The notes: a model not told the origin generated them from the sequence alone. 64,000 bases of DNA from Desulfoluna butyratoxydans (GCF_900699765.1 NZ_CAADHO010000003.1:434001-498000); one strand, 5' to 3'. Shown: positions 1 through 9,138, numbered from the stretch's first letter. Translations and numbers: made by a program.

Positions 1-95
1 GGCCTCTTCCGAAACGCGCGAACGTGGGGAAACGTTCGGGAAGCGGTCCGTGCAGGCTGAAACGTTACGTATAGATCAGGATCAGGGACGACGTT

Positions 96-764
96 ATGGG
101 AGAGTTGAAAAAGCTGTTTCAAAACAACAGGCAGTGGTCTGCTCAGGTGACTTGCGAGCAGCCCGATTTTTTTAAAAAACTTGCCGACCAGCAGAGCCCG
201 GACTACCTCTGGATCGGCTGTTCGGACAGCCGGGTGCCCGCCAACGAGCTGGTGGGCCTCATGCCCGGCGAGGTTTTTGTGCACCGCAACGTGGCCAACA
301 TGGTCATCCACACCGATTTCAACGGCCTGTCCGTGATCCAGTACGCCGTGGAGGTCCTCAACATCAAGGACATCATTGTCTGCGGCCATTACGACTGCGG
401 CGGGGTCAAAGAGGCCCTTGCAAACTCCTCCAGCGGCCTGGTCAACAACTGGCTCCGTCATCTCCGGGACATCCAGTTCACCCACGGTGACTTTCTGGAC
501 GCCATCGCCGACCCCAAAGAGCGCAGCGATCGCCTCTGTGAGCTCAACATCATCGAGCAGGTGAGGAACGTCTGCCGCACCACCACCGCCGAGCAGGCCT
601 GGCAGGAGGGCAAACCCCTCACCGTTCACGGCTGGATCTACAACATCGGCAACGGGCTCCTCCAGGACCTGGATGTGTCGGTGAGCAGTGCCGATAGCAT
701 TCGGCCCGTCACCGAGGCGGCCCTGAAGAAGGTGTATGGGCGCACTGAGAGGATCAGGGCGTAA
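96..764 (+). CDS. can: Beta-class carbonic anhydrase
   Basis: Predicted cytoplasmic zinc enzyme interconverting CO2 and bicarbonate. The 222-residue protein has the usual length of the family and carries both signature motifs: CSDSR with Cys42, Asp44 and Arg46, and GHYDCGG with His98 and Cys101. These are the Zn ligands and the Asp/Arg dyad, at the same numbering as the E. coli Can enzyme. The ATG at 96 follows a weak AGGGA-type ribosome site. It is a single gene with no obvious operon partner; a low-complexity repeat begins directly after its stop. The family assignment is from visible motifs; the physiological role (bicarbonate supply or CO2 fixation) is inference. Confidence 0.95.
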   Translation: MGELKKLFQNNRQWSAQVTCEQPDFFKKLADQQSPDYLWIGCSDSRVPANELVGLMPGEVFVHRNVANMVIHTDFNGLSVIQYAVEVLNIKDIIVCGHYDCGGVKEALANSSSGLVNNWLRHLRDIQFTHGDFLDAIADPKERSDRLCELNIIEQVRNVCRTTTAEQAWQEGKPLTVHGWIYNIGNGLLQDLDVSVSSADSIRPVTEAALKKVYGRTERIRA

Positions 765-825
765 AAGGGGCTAAAGGTTAAAGGCCAAAGGCTAAGGGCT
801 TAAAGGCTCAGGGCCAGGGGCTAAG
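765..825. repeat. Low-complexity GGCTAAAGG-type repeat
   Basis: Imperfect 7-9-bp iterations of the type GGCTAAAGG/GGGCTAAGG start right after the carbonic anhydrase stop codon. The same motif family recurs at 40296-40420, 44054-44190 and 47352-47414 in this window. No coding potential is seen. Confidence 0.75.
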
Positions 826-926
826 CGTGATGGACGTTCGGCGATCCCATGACATGGCGTCGGCGTTCATCCCCACGTATCATCCGCACAATTATTTTTT
901 CCTCTATCTATCCGCCGGTTCCGGCA

Positions 927-1232
927 TCAGCTCCATTTTTTTCCCAACTCTTCCAATCCTGCATTGGCCAGGTCCTCAGGGGACATGACGATCCGGAAAT
1001 GGACATCTGCGTCAAAATTCAGGTGAAAGGGCTCCGAGTAGAAGGGCAGGCCCGAAGCGTTGGTGGCGTTGATGATCAGGACGGCGGCCCGCATGCCGTT
1101 CTCCTCGGTGAACCAGACGGAAAACGGTTTTATCTCTTCGAGGATTTCATCCAGCAGGATAACGGCGGTCCCTTTTTTCACCAGGGTGTTGAACGGCTCG
1201 TGGGGAAACGTGACATGCATGAGCATCTTCAT
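927..1232 (-). CDS. Hypothetical protein (101 aa)
   Basis: Unrecognised small soluble protein. I place the start at the ATG at 1232 because it is preceded on the minus strand by AAGGAGGG at good spacing. The open frame continues upstream, but that part translates to a Pro/His-rich low-complexity sequence typical of non-coding GC-rich DNA. The 101-residue product begins MKMLMHVTFPHEPFN and has a mixed alpha/beta-looking composition with no signal peptide, membrane segment or cysteine motif. The stretch LLDEILEEIKPFSVWFTEEN and the repeated hydrophobic segments look like a compact folded domain. It lies alone between the carbonic anhydrase and a repeat array. Function unknown. Confidence 0.65.
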   Translation of the reverse strand: MKMLMHVTFPHEPFNTLVKKGTAVILLDEILEEIKPFSVWFTEENGMRAAVLIINATNASGLPFYSEPFHLNFDADVHFRIVMSPEDLANAGLEELGKKWS

Positions 1233-1555
1233 GATGGCCCTCCTTGGGTTGACGGGTGGGTGGTGCGTGTCGGCAGCCGTGCGGCGACGGATCAATGGCC
1301 CGGGGTCGAAAGAAAGGCGCTGAGGCGAGGGGTGGGCGACGGCACAAGGAGGGGCGGCTGCGGTGGTATGGACTTGTATTAAAATACAGGGGTTTCGGGT
1401 TTGTTTCAAGGGGGAAGGGGAGGGCGGTGAAAGGTGGTAGGGGATAGGGGGAGTGAATGGTGAATAGTGAATGGGGAATAGAAGGTTGATAGGAAAGAAA
1501 GGGCATGGGGGATAGGCCGTAGGGTGCATTTTATGCACCAGGGTTCGTTTTTACT
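1233..1555. other. Intergenic, nothing recognised
   Basis: Upstream region of the 101-residue gene. It is G-rich on the plus strand, with short GGGGATAGG/GTGAATGG-like iterations around 1430-1510. No promoter or RNA structure could be assigned with confidence. Confidence 0.4.
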
Positions 1556-2137
1556 TCGTTCCCATGGTGGTGGGGAACATGGAATGGCTGTGTGTTATCA
1601 GCCGTGGAGGCAGAGCCTCCGGGCAGCATTTCCAGGCGGAGCCTGGAAACGAACGGTAAGCTTGTGTGCGGTTTGGGCTTGAACCGTTCCTGCCCCTGGG
1701 TATGGCCGTTGATGGGGCAGGGGACGTTTTTATCTCGCTCCCAGGCTCTGCCTGGGAGTGAGGTGCGCAAGGCTCCGCCTTGTCAGGTCGCACTCCATGG
1801 TGGTGGGAAAAATGGCATGGCTGCGTGGTAGCAGCCGTGGAGGCAGAGCCTCCGGGCAGCATCCCCAGGCGGAGCCTGGGAACGAACGGTGCGCTTGTGT
1901 GCGGTTTGAGTTTGAAATGTTTCTGCCCCTGGGTATGGCCGTTGAGGGGGCTGGGGACGTTTTCACCTCGCTCCCAGGCTCTGCCTGGGAGTGAGGGGTG
2001 CAAGGCTCCGCCTTGCCTGGTCGCATTCCATGGTAGAGGTAAACATGGGATGGCTGTGGGGTATCAGCCGTGGAGGCAGAGTCTCCGGGCAGCATCCCCA
2101 GGCGGAGCCTGGGAACGAATGGTACGTTTCGGCCGTT
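1556..2137. repeat. Tandem array, ~233-bp period, palindromic repeat family
   Basis: The palindrome GGAGGCAGAGCCTCC occurs at 1606 and 1839, and a one-base variant at 2072, giving an exact 233-bp spacing. Each unit also holds CTCCCAGGC...GCCTGGGAG, AAGGCTCCGCCTT and CCAGGCGGAGCCTGGGAACG stem-forming pieces. The first unit lacks its left half. The same building blocks form the 189-bp array at 46381-47290 and a single remnant at 61678-61707. The overlapping Ser/Pro/Arg-rich reading frames here look like by-products of the palindromes and are not annotated. Confidence 0.85.
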
Positions 2138-2358
2138 GACCACGGGCGCAGCCCGTCAGCGAATGTGACAACCCGAGGCATCCGCCTACGCCCTTGTCTG
2201 TGTGCCACCACGTGCACCATGTCGTTGGGCTACGGCGCGACACGCGAGGGTTGGAGCATTCGCGAACCAAGGGATTTAGGGCCATACCACGAATAAATTA
2301 CACATGACGGGATCATCCCATAAGTCCTCAGCATGATGCTTTGATCGTTGCTTCGACA

Positions 2359-2389
2359 CATAACGAATTTAAGGTGGAGTATCGTTATG
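2359..2389. terminator. Possible hairpin downstream of hrpB
   Basis: CATAACGA and TCGTTATG form an 8-bp stem with a 15-nt loop, followed on the plus strand by an AT-rich tract. A shorter AGGGC/GCCCT stem lies at 2402-2414, at the hrpB stop. Weak evidence for a terminator at the 3' end of hrpB. Confidence 0.3.
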
Positions 2390-2413
2390 TATTATTATTT
2401 TAGGGCATAGCCC

Positions 2414-4924
2414 TTATCCCCTGCCTTTGGGCTTGGCCCGGTTGGTGGCCACGGCGGTGAGGGGATCGTCGGGCCAGGGGTGTTTGGGGTAGCGGGCTTT
2501 GAGCTCTTTTTTCACCTCGGGGTAGGTGTTGGTCCAGAAGCTGGAAAGGTCACGGGTGACCTGCATGGGACGTGAGGCAGGGGAGAGGAGGTGACAGGTC
2601 ACATGAATCCTGCCGTCTGCCACCTTTGGCGTCTCGGTGAGGCCGAAGAGCTGCTGGATGCGGGCGGCAAGGACCGGGGGCTCACCGGTGCCGTAGTCCA
2701 GGGGGATGCGGGTGCCGCTGGGGATGGCCATGTGGGTGGGGGCCATGCGATCTATTTTCCGGTGCCAGGCATAGGGGATGAGGGCGGTGAGGGCACCGGC
2801 CAGGTCCATTTTGCTTAAGGCCCCCATGCTTGTGATACCAATGAGAAAAGGGGCCAGCCACTGGGGGGCGGAGGTTTCCAGGGCGGTCTCCGAGAGATCG
2901 GGCAGCTCATCAAACCCTGCGTGATTGCGAAGAAAAAGAACCCGGGCCTGGAGACTTCGGGTTGTTTTGTTCCAGGGGAGAACCGACAGGCCCCGGGACT
3001 GAATACCCTGGATGAGCGCGTCGGTGACGGCACCGGCATCCGGCTTTTTCAATGGCTTTTCAGACAGGATCACGGCGCCCAGGCTGCGGCGCGTCACCGC
3101 CTCCACCCGCCCTTTTTTCTCGTTCCAGAATACCTTTTCTTCGGCTGCAATGCGGTGGCCGTGATCTGCCTCAAGGGCTTCCATGGTCAGGGGGGCGGCC
3201 AGGTAAACGCGGGCGTTCTGTCGGTTGCCGTCCAGATCTGCCACGGCCACAAAGGGTTCAAAGGCAAGGGGATCGGACTCATGGATGACGGCGCCGCCCC
3301 CTGAGGCCATCTGGAAGTGACCGGGCCGTCCCGGCCGTGCCATGGCGATGCGGTCTGGAAAGGCAAGGGAAACAAGACGCCCGGCAAGGGCGGGATCCTT
3401 GGCAGCCCCTTTGACGCCCAGGCGCGCGCTGAGCTGGCGGGATGTTTCCCGGATGCGGGCCGCAGCCCCGGGGTTGAGTGTTTGACCCCGAGACCCTTTT
3501 TGCATCATGGCTTCCATGCGCAGGCGGATGTCTGTTTCGTTTCGGCCTCCGGTGAGGGGATCCCGTTCCGTGAGCAGGGCGGCCAGGAGGCAGGCCTCGG
3601 GGCCCGCCTTTTTCTCCTTTGCCATAAGGATCATGTGGGCCAGCCTGGGGTGGACGCCGGGGCGCGTCATGGCCTTGCCGTGGGCCGTGATGCGGCCTTT
3701 CTCATCTAAGGCGCCCAGTTTTTGGAGCACGTCCCGGGCCTGGGCGCAGGACCCTTCGGGGGGCACGTCGAGCCAGGTGAGTTCGGCAGGGTCGGTGACT
3801 CCCCAGAGGGCAAGCTCCAGCACCAGTGGGGCCAGGTCTGCGCTAAGGATTTCCGGTGCGGTAAAGGGCGTGAGGGTGGTTGTGCGGGCCTCGCTCCAGA
3901 GGCGGTAGCAGGTGCCCGGGGCGGTTCGCCCGGCCCGTCCCCTCCGCTGGTCTGCCGAGGCCTTGGAGACGGGCAGGGTCACCAGGCGGCCCATGCCCGA
4001 CCCCGGTGAAAACCGGGAGACCCGCATGAGCCCGGCATCCACCACCAGGGTCACCCCGTCGATGGTCAGGGAGGTCTCGGCAATGGCCGTAGCCAGCACC
4101 ACCTTGCGACGCCCGGCAGGGGACGGCTTGATGGCCTTGTCCTGGTCGGCCTTGGTGAGGGCCCCGAACAGGGGGTAGAGGTCCGTCTGGGGCGGGAGAT
4201 CCATTTTTCGGAGCCGCTCTTCCACCCGCCGGATCTCGCCTGCCCCGGGCAGGAAGACGAGCATGTCGCCCTCTTCTTCGGCAAGGCCCCTGGCCACGGC
4301 ACGGGCGCAGGCGGCCTCGATGTCCCGGCGTGTGGGGGTTGGTTCTTTTAAGGGCAGGTGACAGGTGGTAACGGGAAAGGCCCGGCCTTCGGAGGTGATA
4401 ACAGGGGCGTCTCCGAGAAGCGCGGCCGCAGGGGCGGCGTCCAGGGTGGCGCTCATGATGAGGATGCGCAGGTCGTCCCGCAGCACCCCCTGGCACTCCA
4501 GGGTGAGGGCCAGCCCCAGGTCGCTGTTCAGGTTCCGCTCGTGGAATTCGTCGAAGATCACCAGGCCGATGCCCGAGAGCTCCGGGTCGGACTGGATCAT
4601 CCGCGTGAGGATCCCTTCGGTGACCACCTCGATGCGTGTGGCCTCCGAGGTTTTTTTCTCCATGCGGATGCGATAGCCCACGGTCTTTCCGACCTGTTCG
4701 CCGAGCATCTCTGCCATGCGTGTTGCTGAGGCTCGGGCCGCAAGGCGCCTGGGCTCCAGCATCACGATTTTTTGTCCGGCAAGGAACGGGGCCTCCAACA
4801 GGGCCAGGGGGACCCCGGTGGTCTTTCCCGCGCCGGGCGGGGCTTGTATCACGGCCGAAGGCCCTGCTTCAAGGGCATCGCGAATGTCGTCCAGAACATC
4901 ATGTATGGGTAGTGTCGGGCTCAT
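2414..4924 (-). CDS. hrpB: ATP-dependent helicase HrpB
   Basis: DEAH-box superfamily 2 helicase of the HrpB family, a cytoplasmic RNA/DNA-dependent ATPase whose cellular role is poorly known. Motifs in order from the N-terminus: Walker A in APPGAGKTT (about residues 28-36), DEFHER motif II near residue 120, MSATLD motif III, and QRRGRAGRTAPG motif VI near residue 335. The long C-terminal half matches HrpB-specific accessory regions. I use the ATG at 4924 (MSPTLPIHDVL), giving 836 residues, close to the family's usual ~810-850. An in-frame ATG 36 bases upstream is possible, but neither has a strong ribosome site. No operon partners. Confidence 0.93.
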   Translation of the reverse strand: MSPTLPIHDVLDDIRDALEAGPSAVIQAPPGAGKTTGVPLALLEAPFLAGQKIVMLEPRRLAARASATRMAEMLGEQVGKTVGYRIRMEKKTSEATRIEVVTEGILTRMIQSDPELSGIGLVIFDEFHERNLNSDLGLALTLECQGVLRDDLRILIMSATLDAAPAAALLGDAPVITSEGRAFPVTTCHLPLKEPTPTRRDIEAACARAVARGLAEEEGDMLVFLPGAGEIRRVEERLRKMDLPPQTDLYPLFGALTKADQDKAIKPSPAGRRKVVLATAIAETSLTIDGVTLVVDAGLMRVSRFSPGSGMGRLVTLPVSKASADQRRGRAGRTAPGTCYRLWSEARTTTLTPFTAPEILSADLAPLVLELALWGVTDPAELTWLDVPPEGSCAQARDVLQKLGALDEKGRITAHGKAMTRPGVHPRLAHMILMAKEKKAGPEACLLAALLTERDPLTGGRNETDIRLRMEAMMQKGSRGQTLNPGAAARIRETSRQLSARLGVKGAAKDPALAGRLVSLAFPDRIAMARPGRPGHFQMASGGGAVIHESDPLAFEPFVAVADLDGNRQNARVYLAAPLTMEALEADHGHRIAAEEKVFWNEKKGRVEAVTRRSLGAVILSEKPLKKPDAGAVTDALIQGIQSRGLSVLPWNKTTRSLQARVLFLRNHAGFDELPDLSETALETSAPQWLAPFLIGITSMGALSKMDLAGALTALIPYAWHRKIDRMAPTHMAIPSGTRIPLDYGTGEPPVLAARIQQLFGLTETPKVADGRIHVTCHLLSPASRPMQVTRDLSSFWTNTYPEVKKELKARYPKHPWPDDPLTAVATNRAKPKGRG

Positions 4925-5034
4925 GGGTGGGTTGTATACTACGCGCCCCGGTAAATGCAAAACGTATCTGCCTGGCCATGCTCCGGCGGGTCGTTTTTCG
5001 AAAAACCACCCGCCTGCCCCCTGAAGCCGCGGGC

Positions 5035-5610
5035 TTACCTGGAGCTCTGTGCCGCAATGGTTACCGGTTGAGTGCGGCGAATCTCCGCAACATACGTTTC
5101 AAGGGCTTCATGGGTTGCATAGGCAACAAGGCGGTCATCCACGAAAATATTGACATACCCTTCAGGCGACCGGAGACCCACAACGGATTGCATCGTGCCG
5201 TCCTCAAACCGGAGGTCCATTTTTATGGAACTGCTGTCCGGTGTGGTGATGTCGATGGATTCCACCGGCATCCCCAGAAAGGAGAGGGGAGCTTCCGTTG
5301 CCGCCGGGTCCAGATTATCGTCGACCTTCATCCAGGCATCCACGGGGGTATCGACAATGGCCGGCTTTTTTTTGGTGATGGGGTTTGTGCCTGTCCAGAA
5401 CTCGATGCTGTTGATGATGAACAGGTCGATGATGGATGTAACGGCATAGATGGGTGCCCCGAGGATATAAATCCCGGCTCGGCCGTAGCGGTTGTCAACG
5501 AGCTTGAGGTTGACGCCGATGGCTTTCTGGCTGAGGCCCATCTGTCCCATACAGCCCATGCCGTACATGGTGATCAGAAAACCAATGAGAAGTCCCGTTG
5601 TCTTTTTCAT
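5035..5610 (-). CDS. DUF3332 family lipoprotein
   Basis: Predicted 191-residue membrane-anchored protein. The N-terminus (MKKTTGLLIGFLITMYGMGC) is a lipoprotein-like signal with Cys20 followed by MGQMGLS, the start typical of the DUF3332 family. Further family hallmarks are VDNRYGRAG, a hydrophobic stretch containing SIIDLFIINSIEFWTG, and NPITKKKPAIVD. The C-terminal ~90 residues form a soluble periplasmic-like domain. It lies alone between hrpB and the ECF operon and its function is unknown. The family assignment rests on remembered family sequence patterns. Confidence 0.8.
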   Translation of the reverse strand: MKKTTGLLIGFLITMYGMGCMGQMGLSQKAIGVNLKLVDNRYGRAGIYILGAPIYAVTSIIDLFIINSIEFWTGTNPITKKKPAIVDTPVDAWMKVDDNLDPAATEAPLSFLGMPVESIDITTPDSSSIKMDLRFEDGTMQSVVGLRSPEGYVNIFVDDRLVAYATHEALETYVAEIRRTQPVTIAAQSSR

Positions 5611-6231
5611 GTGATCTCTCCCTTGTTGATGGTGGGTGTCTGCACCCCATTTCCGACGGGGTGCATCATGCGGGGGTGTGGCTTTGTGGCTGGGTTCAGC
5701 GGGTGATGCGAAATAGTTGAAGATACGTGTCTGTTCCTCAGGCTTTTTCTGACGATCAGGCCGTATTCAGGCGCGTGGCGTCCGGGGCGGGTGATTTTCA
5801 AGGGGGTATGGGTAGGGGTGAAGTGGCGAGTTGCCTGGAATCGTTGCGTAAATATAACATTATTATAAACGTATTATCAATAGGGCCTGGGGGCAGAAGG
5901 AAATGGGTCTTTTCTGCAGAAACGGTTGCATGGTGTCTGCCCCTCTGCATTCGCTGTAGGGTTTTCCATGTCGCAAGAGGCCCCGAACGTATCCTGTTCG
6001 GGCAACACACTTTCGAGGTGTTCATCTCGCCACCGGAGGTTTTTTCCCATTCACGTTAGCCATAGAGGGCATCCGGATCCGGTATGGGATATTCGGGTGA
6101 TCAATGATTTGTCGCGAGAATATTGAAATTATCGTTTTGACCCCCTGCGATTCCGGGTGGTACGAATCGCGGAACCTGAAACGGGGCCCGTGGGGCCGCA
6201 TGGATGATGCATTGCATATGAAGGGGGAACA
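5611..6231. other. Intergenic region upstream of the ECF operon
   Basis: About 620 bases, AT-rich around 5840-5880. I looked for thiamine, cobalamin and riboflavin riboswitch landmarks that would reveal the importer's substrate and did not find them. An imperfect GCAGAA/TTCTGC stem at about 5893-5919 is the only structure seen. No gene supported. Confidence 0.4.
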
Positions 6232-6804
6232 ATGAAGATCCAAGACGAATTCACGACCTTTACGGTGGCCCTGATTCCCGTGGCCATGGCTGTCAATATC
6301 GCGGTGGGCCAGCTCGTGGCCCTGCTGAAACTCCCGGTCTACCTGGACTGCATCGGCACTCTCCTTGTGGGATTTGCCTGCGGGCCCTTTGCAGGGGCGG
6401 TGACCGGAGGGCTTTCCAATGTGGCCTGGGGCCTTTTCTCTCCATCGGCGCTGCCCTTTTTTCCCGTGGCGGCCTGGATCGGTTTTGCCGCCGGGTTTTG
6501 CGCCCGCTGGGGCCTGGCCGATACCTGGTGGAAAGCTGCCCTGTCCGGCGTGGTGGTTGCCGTGACCACTCCCTTTGTGGCAACGCCCATCGTGGTCTTT
6601 GTCTACGGCGGGGTAGAGGGCAGCGGTGCGTCTCTTATTACCGCTGTGCTGGTGAAATCCGGCATCAAGGTAACCTCGGCCGCGTTTTACAAGAACCTGA
6701 TGGTGGAGCCCCTGGACAAGGTTCCCACGGCCCTGGTGGCCTTTGCCCTGATTCGTTCCCTGCCGGATCGAATGCTGGCCCGTTTGCCCCGGTTTTCGGC
6801 GTAG
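6232..6804 (+). CDS. ECF transporter S component (substrate unknown)
   Basis: Predicted substrate-binding integral membrane subunit of an energy-coupling factor importer. The 190-residue protein has about five to six hydrophobic segments and the small-residue-rich helices usual for S components, for example LDCIGTLLVGFACGPFAGA near residues 40-60. It is followed directly by genes for a T component and two ATPases, so this is a dedicated (group I) module. The ATG at 6232 has a strong AAGGGGG site. No regulatory RNA or neighbouring biosynthetic gene reveals the substrate, so I do not assign one. Confidence 0.8.
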   Translation: MKIQDEFTTFTVALIPVAMAVNIAVGQLVALLKLPVYLDCIGTLLVGFACGPFAGAVTGGLSNVAWGLFSPSALPFFPVAAWIGFAAGFCARWGLADTWWKAALSGVVVAVTTPFVATPIVVFVYGGVEGSGASLITAVLVKSGIKVTSAAFYKNLMVEPLDKVPTALVAFALIRSLPDRMLARLPRFSA

Positions 6805-6815
6805 CTTTGTCGCCT

Positions 6816-7559
6816 ATGCCTTCTCTTCTTCTCTCATGGACTCCCTGGACCCGGCTTTGCCTGCTGGCGGGCATGGTACCGGTAACGTTTCTGCTTTTTG
6901 AGCCGCCTTTGAGCCTGTTGCCTCTGGCCGTGGTCCTGCCCCTGGGGCTCACGAGCGGTGCGGCGGTGAAATGGGTGGGCAGGACCCTGGCCTTTTTGGT
7001 GCCTTTTGTCCTGCTCCTTGCCTTGATGTACCTTGTGGCCATGCCCCGTTCCGGCGATATTCTCTGGGCCTGCGGCCCCTTTGAGGTGGGCCGGGACAAT
7101 GCTCTTCTGGCTTTATCCGTTTTTTCCCGGGTGGGGGTGATGCTCTCCTCTTTGTGCCTTTTTTCGGTCTCCACCACAGGGGCTGAGCTCCTGACCGACC
7201 TGCGCGGACGCGGCGCATCCCCGTTTCTGGTGTATGTGCTGGCTACCACCTTGAACCTGGTGCCCCTGCTCAGGCATCGTGCGTCCTGCGTGTTGGATGC
7301 CCAGAGGGCCCGGGGTCTTGATGTTGATGGACACCTTCTGGCCCGGGCACGGCGCCTGGTGCCCCTGGTGGGGCCGCTGATTCTGGGGGCTCTTGCCGAT
7401 GTGGAGAAGCGGGCCATGGCCCTGGAGCTTCGCGGCGGTCTGAGGCGGCATCCGGTGGAGGATTGTTGTGAATCCATGGGAGAGGTAAGCCTTCGCCTGG
7501 TTTCAGCCGTCATGGTGGGCGGTGCGTTGGGGTATCGGGTATGGATGTTGTTCGGTTAA
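6816..7559 (+). CDS. ecfT: ECF transporter T component (EcfT-like)
   Basis: Predicted transmembrane coupling subunit linking the S component to the ATPases. The 247-residue protein has an N-terminal cluster of hydrophobic helices and, in the cytoplasmic part, two Ala-Arg-Gly-type coupling motifs: AQRARGLD near residue 166 and MALELRGG near residue 206. These are the EcfT helices that dock onto the ATPase grooves. The ATG at 6816 is used; the frame stays open upstream, but that region overlaps the S-component gene. The gene is 11 bases from the S gene and overlaps the first ATPase gene by 19 bases, consistent with one operon. Confidence 0.85.
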   Translation: MPSLLLSWTPWTRLCLLAGMVPVTFLLFEPPLSLLPLAVVLPLGLTSGAAVKWVGRTLAFLVPFVLLLALMYLVAMPRSGDILWACGPFEVGRDNALLALSVFSRVGVMLSSLCLFSVSTTGAELLTDLRGRGASPFLVYVLATTLNLVPLLRHRASCVLDAQRARGLDVDGHLLARARRLVPLVGPLILGALADVEKRAMALELRGGLRRHPVEDCCESMGEVSLRLVSAVMVGGALGYRVWMLFG

Positions 7560-8359
7560 AAACGTGTTCCTTTACATATGCGGGGGCCTCAATGCCCAGC
7601 CTGGGGGACGTGAGTTTTTCCATGAAAGAGGGGGAGTGCCTTGCGGTGCTGGGGGCCGACGGATCGGGGCGCACGACCCTTTTGTCACTTCTTGCAGGGC
7701 TCATGGTCCGGTTTTATCCCGGCCGCCTTACCGGAGAGTGCCTTGTGCACGGGACCCCTTGTGGTGTGCGTCGTTCTAAACGCGCGGCCCTTTCCCTGGA
7801 AGACCCCACCGCGCAGTTTTCAGGTGTTGCCTTCTCCGTTTTTGACGAGGTGGGCCTGGCCCTTGGGGGCGATGGCGCAGAAAGACGCGGGGAGGCTGTG
7901 CACCGTCTCTTGTCGTGTGTGGGGGCAGACCATCTCGCGGATCGCAACCCCTTTACCCTCTCAGGCGGAGAAGCCAGGCGCGTGGCCCTTGCCGTGCTTC
8001 TGGCCGGTGCCCCCGACCTTCTGCTGCTTGACGAGCCCTTTGGCCAGCTGGATCCCGCGTCCCGGGATGAGGTGACAGGGGTGCTTCGGGACCTTAAGGC
8101 CCGGGGGGCAACTCTGGTGATTTCGGGCAGCGATGCGGGAGAGGTTTCAGGTCTTGCGGACCGGGCCGTGGTCCTTGAGACAGGAAGGCTGGTGTATGAC
8201 GGGGCTCTGGCAGCGTTGCCCGAGGACGGCGATCCCGAAGGGTGGGGGCTGACCCTGCCCCTTGTGACCCGTGTTGCCCAAGTTGCAAGGATGCGTGGGC
8301 TCTACGCTGGGCCGTTGCCCCTGGATCTTGACGCCGCAGAAGGGAGGTGGCGGCTGTGA
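7541..8359 (+). CDS. ecfA1: ECF ATPase 1, non-canonical Walker A
   Basis: ABC-type ATPase subunit of the ECF importer, 272 residues. The Walker A loop reads GADGSGRTT, so the invariant lysine is replaced by arginine (codon CGC). The ABC signature LSGGEARR and Walker B LLLLDEPFGQLDP are intact. At the H-switch position the sequence is ISGSDAGE instead of the usual VTHD, so the switch histidine is missing. It therefore lends a good signature to the partner's site but has a crippled nucleotide site of its own. The start overlaps ecfT by 19 bases and the end overlaps the second ATPase gene by 4 bases. Family certain; the mechanistic reading is inference. Confidence 0.88.
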   Translation: MDVVRLKTCSFTYAGASMPSLGDVSFSMKEGECLAVLGADGSGRTTLLSLLAGLMVRFYPGRLTGECLVHGTPCGVRRSKRAALSLEDPTAQFSGVAFSVFDEVGLALGGDGAERRGEAVHRLLSCVGADHLADRNPFTLSGGEARRVALAVLLAGAPDLLLLDEPFGQLDPASRDEVTGVLRDLKARGATLVISGSDAGEVSGLADRAVVLETGRLVYDGALAALPEDGDPEGWGLTLPLVTRVAQVARMRGLYAGPLPLDLDAAEGRWRL

Positions 8360-9138
8360 TACGCACGGACAATCTTACCTATGGATACGGTGACGGGCCA
8401 TCGGCGGTTCACGGGGTCTCCTTTGCCCTGACGGCCGGGACATCCCTTGCGGTGGTGGGACCCAACGGATCGGGCAAGAGCACCCTGCTGCGCCTTTTGG
8501 CGGGCCTGCTCTCTCCCTGCCGGGGGGCTGTTTCCATTGCAGGCTTTCCCATTGATACCCTGCGGCCCTCACTCCGGGCGCGCCATGTGGCCATTCTTTT
8601 CCAGAATCCGGATGATCAGATATTTGCGACCCGTGTGCGGGACGAGTTGCGGTTTGCACCGGTGCAGGCAGGCGTGCCGTCCCATGTTATCGATGAGCGC
8701 ATGGACCGCGCGGCTGCGCTGTGCGGCATCCGGGAAGACCTTGATCGAAACCCCCATGACCTTTCCCGGGCCCGTCGCAAAAGGGTGTGCCTGGCGTCGG
8801 TTTACATGATGGAGACCCCCCTGGTGCTCCTGGACGAGCCCCTTTCCGGCCAGGATGCGGCAGGACGGCGGGTGGTGATGCAGATGATGGCTGCCTTAAG
8901 GTCCCGGGGCCGCACGGTGGTGGCCGTGACCCACGACATGAATTTTGCCGCATCCTTTGATTCCATGCTGGTCCTCAGGGCAGGCGGCGTTTGTGCCGTG
9001 GGGGACCCGCGCAGCCTTTTCTCCGATCCTTCCCTTGATCTTCCCCTTCCCGATGCCCTGGTCCTGGGGCGCAGGCTTGGATTGCATGATACCTGCCTGA
9101 CCGAGGGGGAGCTTCTCGAGGCCCTCAACCCGCTTTAG
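8356..9138 (+). CDS. ecfA2: ECF ATPase 2, degenerate ABC signature
   Basis: Second ABC-type ATPase of the importer, 260 residues from the GTG at 8356. That start overlaps the preceding stop (GTGA) and sits about six bases after GGGAGGTGG; an upstream GTG at 8347 lies inside this ribosome site. Walker A GPNGSGKST, Walker B LVLLDEPLSGQD and H-switch VTHDMN are intact. The ABC signature that should read LSGGQ is LSRARRKR. This degeneracy is complementary to that of ATPase 1, so a heterodimer would contain one intact composite site (this Walker A with the LSGGE of ATPase 1) and one degenerate site. Confidence 0.88.
   Translation: MIRTDNLTYGYGDGPSAVHGVSFALTAGTSLAVVGPNGSGKSTLLRLLAGLLSPCRGAVSIAGFPIDTLRPSLRARHVAILFQNPDDQIFATRVRDELRFAPVQAGVPSHVIDERMDRAAALCGIREDLDRNPHDLSRARRKRVCLASVYMMETPLVLLDEPLSGQDAAGRRVVMQMMAALRSRGRTVVAVTHDMNFAASFDSMLVLRAGGVCAVGDPRSLFSDPSLDLPLPDALVLGRRLGLHDTCLTEGELLEALNPL

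Noticed and set aside
1551..2296. Ser/Pro/Arg-rich frames within the 233-bp array
   Set aside because: The translations repeat with the DNA unit and occur on both strands, as expected from palindromic repeats.
4636..5706. Plus-strand frame across the hrpB start and DUF3332 gene
   Set aside because: It overlaps two recognised minus-strand genes and has no family pattern of its own.
5611..6231. Vitamin riboswitch ahead of the ECF importer
   Set aside because: Thiamine, cobalamin and riboflavin element landmarks were sought and not found.
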